This document shows, one piece after another, positions 33,097 through 35,375 of a stretch of 35,375 nucleotides of DNA. A model generated the notes under the pieces. It searched no databases and was not told the DNA's origin. It was given only the letters and a program-made list of their open reading frames with translations. Source of the stretch: Mesorhizobium metallidurans STM 2683 (GTDB lineage: Bacteria; Pseudomonadota; Alphaproteobacteria; Rhizobiales; Rhizobiaceae); NCBI RefSeq assembly GCF_000350085.1, contig NZ_CAUM01000131.1:1-35375 (forward strand), given 5' to 3'. The first letter of the stretch is position 1, and each line of letters begins with the position of its first letter. Position numbers and translations under genes: made by a program.

Positions 33097-34908
33097 TTAC
33101 ACCAGTTCCCTGCCCTTGGCGTCGATGGCGTTGGCCACCGCCTCGTCCGTCGCCTCGTCGGGCAGGAGCATCTCATTATGCGCCTTGCCCGACGGGATCA
33201 TCGGGAAGCAGTTGGCGAGCGTCGCCACGCGGCAGTCGAAGATCACCGGCTTCTTCACCGAAATCATCTCCTTGATCGCGTCGTCCAGCTCATCCGGCTT
33301 CTCGCAGCGGATGCCGTGGCCGCCATAGGCTTCGGCCAGCTTGACGAAATCGGGCATCGCCTCGGTGTAGGAATGCGACAGCCGGTTGCCGTGCAGAAGC
33401 TGCTGCCACTGCCGCACCATGCCCATATACTGGTTGTTGAGGATGAAGATCTTGATCGGCGCCTCGTGCTGCACGGCGGCACTCATCTCCTGCATCGTCA
33501 TCTGCACCGAGGCGTCGCCGGCAATGTCGATGACCAGCGCATCCGGATGTGCGATCTGCACGCCGAGCGCCGCCGGCAGGCCATAGCCCATCGTGCCCAG
33601 TCCGCCCGAGGTCATCCAGCGGTTCGGCTTCTCGAAGTGATAATGCTGCGCCGCCCACATCTGGTGCTGGCCGACCTCGGTTGTAATGTAGGTGTCCATG
33701 TCCTTGGTCAGCGCGTAGAGCCGCTGGACGGCATATTGCGGCATGATCACGTCGTGGTTCATCTTGTAGGCGAGCGAATCCCGTGCGCGCCATTTCGCGA
33801 TCTGCTCCCACCACGGGTGGAGCGCCTTCTTGTCGGCCTTGGCACTCGCCCGCCACAGCCGCACCAGATCCTCCAGCACCCGGCCGACATCACCGATGAT
33901 CGGCACGTCGGTGTGGACGTTCTTGTTGATCGACGACGGATCGATGTCGATGTGGATCTTCTTCGAATTCGGCGAGAAAGCGGTCAGCCGCCCGGTGATG
34001 CGGTCGTCGAAGCGCGCGCCGATGCAGATCATGACGTCGCAATCATGCATGGCGATGTTGGCTTCATAGGTGCCGTGCATGCCCAGCATACCCATCCAGT
34101 TCTTGCCCGATGCCGGATAGGCGCCGAGGCCCATCAGCGTCGAGGTGATGGGAAAGCCGGTCAGGTCGACCAGTTCGCGCAGCAAATGGCTGGCCTCCGG
34201 GCCGGAATTGATGACACCGCCGCCGGAATAGATGATCGGCTTCCTGGCGCCGGCCATCAGTTCGACCGCCGCCTTGATCTTGTCGAGGTCGCCCTGGACC
34301 TTCGGCTGGTAGCTGGTGCGCGGCGCCGTCTGCGGCGGCACATAGGTGCCCTTGGCAAACTGCACGTCCTTCGGAATGTCGACCACGACCGGGCCCGGAC
34401 GCCCGGTCGTCGCGACATGGAAGGCCTCGTGGATGATTGCCGCGAGTTGGTTGACGTCCTTGACCAGCCAATTGTGCTTGGTGCAGGGCCGCGTGATGCC
34501 GATGGTGTCGCATTCCTGGAAAGCGTCGGAGCCGATCAGCGAGGTCGGCACCTGCCCGGTCAGGCAGACCAGCGGGATCGAATCCATCAGCGCATCCTGC
34601 AATGGCGTCACCGCATTGGTGGCGCCCGGTCCCGAGGTCACCAGCATGACGCCGGCCTTGCCGGTTGAGCGTGCATAGCCTTCGGCAGCATGGCCCGCAC
34701 CCTGCTCATGGCGCACAAGGATGTGCTCGACCTCGTCTTGCTGGAAAATTTCATCGTAGATCGGGAGAACGGCGCCACCCGGATAGCCGAAGACATGCTT
34801 GACGCCATTGTCCTTCAGCGCCTGCACCACCATTTCGGCGCCGGTCATTTCGGATCTTGGCATTTCGGATCTTGGCATTTCACGCCGCTCGTTCTGTCCG
34901 TTGCTCAT
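33097..34908 (-). CDS. ilvB: Acetolactate synthase large (catalytic) subunit, IlvB/IlvI
   Basis: Thiamine-diphosphate enzyme making acetolactate and acetohydroxybutyrate, the first common step of valine, leucine and isoleucine synthesis. About 603 residues from ATG 34908 (SNGQNERREMPRSE). HVFGYPGGAVLPIYD, the catalytic Glu in HEQGAGHAAEGYARS, VTSGPGATNAVTPL, and the diphosphate motif GDASVQMTMQEMSAA with ILNN are present. An upstream TTG in frame at 34971 lies inside the attenuator and is rejected. The N-terminal MPRSEMPRSEM comes from a 15-bp tandem duplication, so the start is variable in this lineage. Transcription is governed by the leader/terminator unit upstream. Confidence 0.96.
   Translation of the reverse strand: MSNGQNERREMPRSEMPRSEMTGAEMVVQALKDNGVKHVFGYPGGAVLPIYDEIFQQDEVEHILVRHEQGAGHAAEGYARSTGKAGVMLVTSGPGATNAVTPLQDALMDSIPLVCLTGQVPTSLIGSDAFQECDTIGITRPCTKHNWLVKDVNQLAAIIHEAFHVATTGRPGPVVVDIPKDVQFAKGTYVPPQTAPRTSYQPKVQGDLDKIKAAVELMAGARKPIIYSGGGVINSGPEASHLLRELVDLTGFPITSTLMGLGAYPASGKNWMGMLGMHGTYEANIAMHDCDVMICIGARFDDRITGRLTAFSPNSKKIHIDIDPSSINKNVHTDVPIIGDVGRVLEDLVRLWRASAKADKKALHPWWEQIAKWRARDSLAYKMNHDVIMPQYAVQRLYALTKDMDTYITTEVGQHQMWAAQHYHFEKPNRWMTSGGLGTMGYGLPAALGVQIAHPDALVIDIAGDASVQMTMQEMSAAVQHEAPIKIFILNNQYMGMVRQWQQLLHGNRLSHSYTEAMPDFVKLAEAYGGHGIRCEKPDELDDAIKEMISVKKPVIFDCRVATLANCFPMIPSGKAHNEMLLPDEATDEAVANAIDAKGRELV
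34846..34881. repeat. 15-bp tandem duplication near the ilvB start
   Basis: CATTTCGGATCTTGG is repeated exactly at 34846-34860 and 34861-34875, with a further six bases of the unit. In the ilvB frame it encodes repeated SEMPR residues and provides three alternative ATG codons. Confidence 0.9.
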
Positions 34909-34972
34909 CGGTCTGGTCCCGTATTGTCCGCCGTCTGGCGATTGCTGGTCGTTTAGTCGTGTTTTGGGCAAT

Positions 34973-34995
34973 AAAAAAGGCCCCCGAGGGAGCCT
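34973..34995 (-). terminator. Attenuator terminator of the ilvBN leader
   Basis: On the minus strand, AGGCTCC, loop CTCG, GGGGCCT and six T residues form a strong intrinsic terminator between the leader peptide and ilvB. Its position before the structural gene and after a Leu/Ile/Val leader indicates ribosome-mediated attenuation. Confidence 0.88.
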
Positions 34996-35023
34996 GTGTG
35001 TTGCGCATGGGAGGTTTTCGCCC

Positions 35024-35038
35024 GGCGGTTACACCGCC
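35024..35038 (-). promoter_or_regulatory. Hairpin over the leader-peptide stop codon
   Basis: GGCGGT, GTA, ACCGCC form a perfect six-base-pair stem on the minus strand, covering the leader stop codon. It is the likely pause or anti-antiterminator structure of the attenuator. The competing antiterminator could not be drawn with confidence by eye. Confidence 0.5.
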
Positions 35039-35079
35039 TTGCCCACGCGCTTTCCTACGAGAATGAGTGCCGTTTTCAT
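35029..35079 (-). CDS. ilvBN operon leader peptide
   Basis: A 16-codon ORF, MKTALILVGKRVGKAV, ending in TAA, sits between the ilv promoter and the attenuator terminator. Six of the sixteen residues are Leu, Ile or Val, with LILV in a row, exactly the amino acids made by the operon. Ribosome stalling at these codons when charged tRNAs are scarce should prevent terminator formation. The predicted transcription start is only a few bases before the ATG, leaving no room for a ribosome-binding site, so translation may be leaderless. The ORF is too short for standard gene callers. Confidence 0.85.
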   Translation of the reverse strand: MKTALILVGKRVGKAV

Positions 35080-35087
35080 GGTGGCGG

Positions 35088-35117
35088 ACAATAGAATTGG
35101 TTTTGCGCCGCTGTCAA
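35088..35117 (-). promoter_or_regulatory. Sigma-70 type promoter of the ilvBN leader transcript
   Basis: On the minus strand, TTGACA (35112-35117) is a perfect -35 box and TATTGT (35088-35093) the -10, with an 18-base spacer (17 if CTATTG is used). Transcription would begin around 35081-35083, next to the leader ATG at 35079. Confidence 0.75.
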
Positions 35118-35151
35118 CGGCGAATGTGAGTGACATCAGGGTGATCGCATT

Positions 35152-35375
35152 TCAAAATAGGGCCAGGAGCTGAGCGAGGTAGGTGTCGTCCCAAGCGGCG
35201 CGCTTGAACTTACCGCGCAAGGAGCCTTTGGTGGGGTCTTTCTGCATGACGTTGATGGCCATGTGGCGCAAAACGGCGAGGTTGTTTGGACCGTTGCCCA
35301 ATCGGCTCCTGTCCTGATCCTCGTTCATGACGACATCGAGGCGCCAGTGCAGACGGTTCTCGACGCCCCAGTGCG
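35152..35375 (-). mobile_element. ISAs1-family transposase, 3' end (gene continues past the window)
   Basis: The minus strand from the window edge reads HWGVENRLHWRLDVVMNEDQ, then DRSRLGNGPNNLAVLRHMAI, then NVMQKDPTKGSLRGKFKRAA, then WDDTYLAQLLALF and a TGA at 35152-35154. HWxxENxLHWxLDVxxxED is the C-terminal catalytic signature of ISAs1-family DDE transposases, including the Glu of the triad. 74 codons are visible with no frameshift, so this copy may be intact. The inverted repeat end of the element should lie between 35118 and 35151, within about 35 bases of the ilv -35 box, but I could not define it. Confidence 0.92.

Noticed and set aside
33178..34668. A 496-codon open frame antisense to ilvB
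   Set aside because: Shadow of a fully conserved enzyme gene; no start signal or domain.
34909..34971. In-frame N-terminal extension of ilvB from a TTG
   Set aside because: The start would lie in the attenuator terminator, and no ribosome-binding site is present; the ATG at 34908 fits better.

Overview
The window is GC-rich and looks like the chromosome of a Rhizobiales bacterium, most likely Mesorhizobium or a close Phyllobacteriaceae relative. I infer this from the aerobic (Pseudomonas denitrificans-type) cobalamin gene set, a BA14K surface protein, two EcfG/RpoE2-type stress promoters, and several rhizobial intergenic palindromes. No database search was possible, so the genus is an inference.

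Layout. 20-6519 (+) is a tightly overlapping cobalamin operon: cobL, cobE, cobM, cobA, cobB, cobS (cobV) and cobT (cobU). Two dispersed palindromic repeats have been absorbed into it. One lies in frame inside cobE. The other supplies both the last codons of cobB and the start codon of cobS. 6531-8760 is a small accessory block: a phage-type N-acetylmuramidase, a zinc-ribbon methyltransferase, a phage-like fragment and a small ORF. It lies between two related hairpins and next to a tRNA-Lys gene. 8867-13473 holds a PhzF-family protein diverging from a three-gene MacA/MacB-type ABC export system, then a small membrane protein. 13489-17648 holds a Nudix protein and an endonuclease/exonuclease/phosphatase protein, a stress-promoter BA14K gene, a PilZ protein and ilvC. 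17674-20643 has two regulator-target pairs: TetR with a DUF1772 membrane protein, and HxlR with an NmrA/QOR2-type oxidoreductase. 20671-25296 holds a repeat-derived hairpin, kup, pdxJ, a SpoIIAA/STAS-like gene with a stress promoter, and a RecD/Dda-like helicase. 25379-31497 (-) encodes an RND adaptor and pump followed closely by a cobalt-type nitrile hydratase (alpha, beta, accessory protein). 31737-34908 (-) holds a LysE-family exporter and ilvBN. ilvBN is preceded by a promoter, a 16-residue leader peptide rich in Leu/Ile/Val and an intrinsic terminator, which together form a classical attenuator. The window ends in the 3' part of an ISAs1-family transposase lying directly upstream of the ilv promoter.

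Functionally, the window links cobalt use (B12 synthesis and a Co-type nitrile hydratase), branched-chain amino acid synthesis (ilvBN and ilvC about 15 kb apart), efflux (MacAB-like, RND, LysE) and stress or redox control. The most unusual signal is how palindromic repeats have become coding sequence or gene boundaries (cobE, cobB/cobS, tetR tail). The nearly leaderless ilv attenuator is the next most interesting feature.
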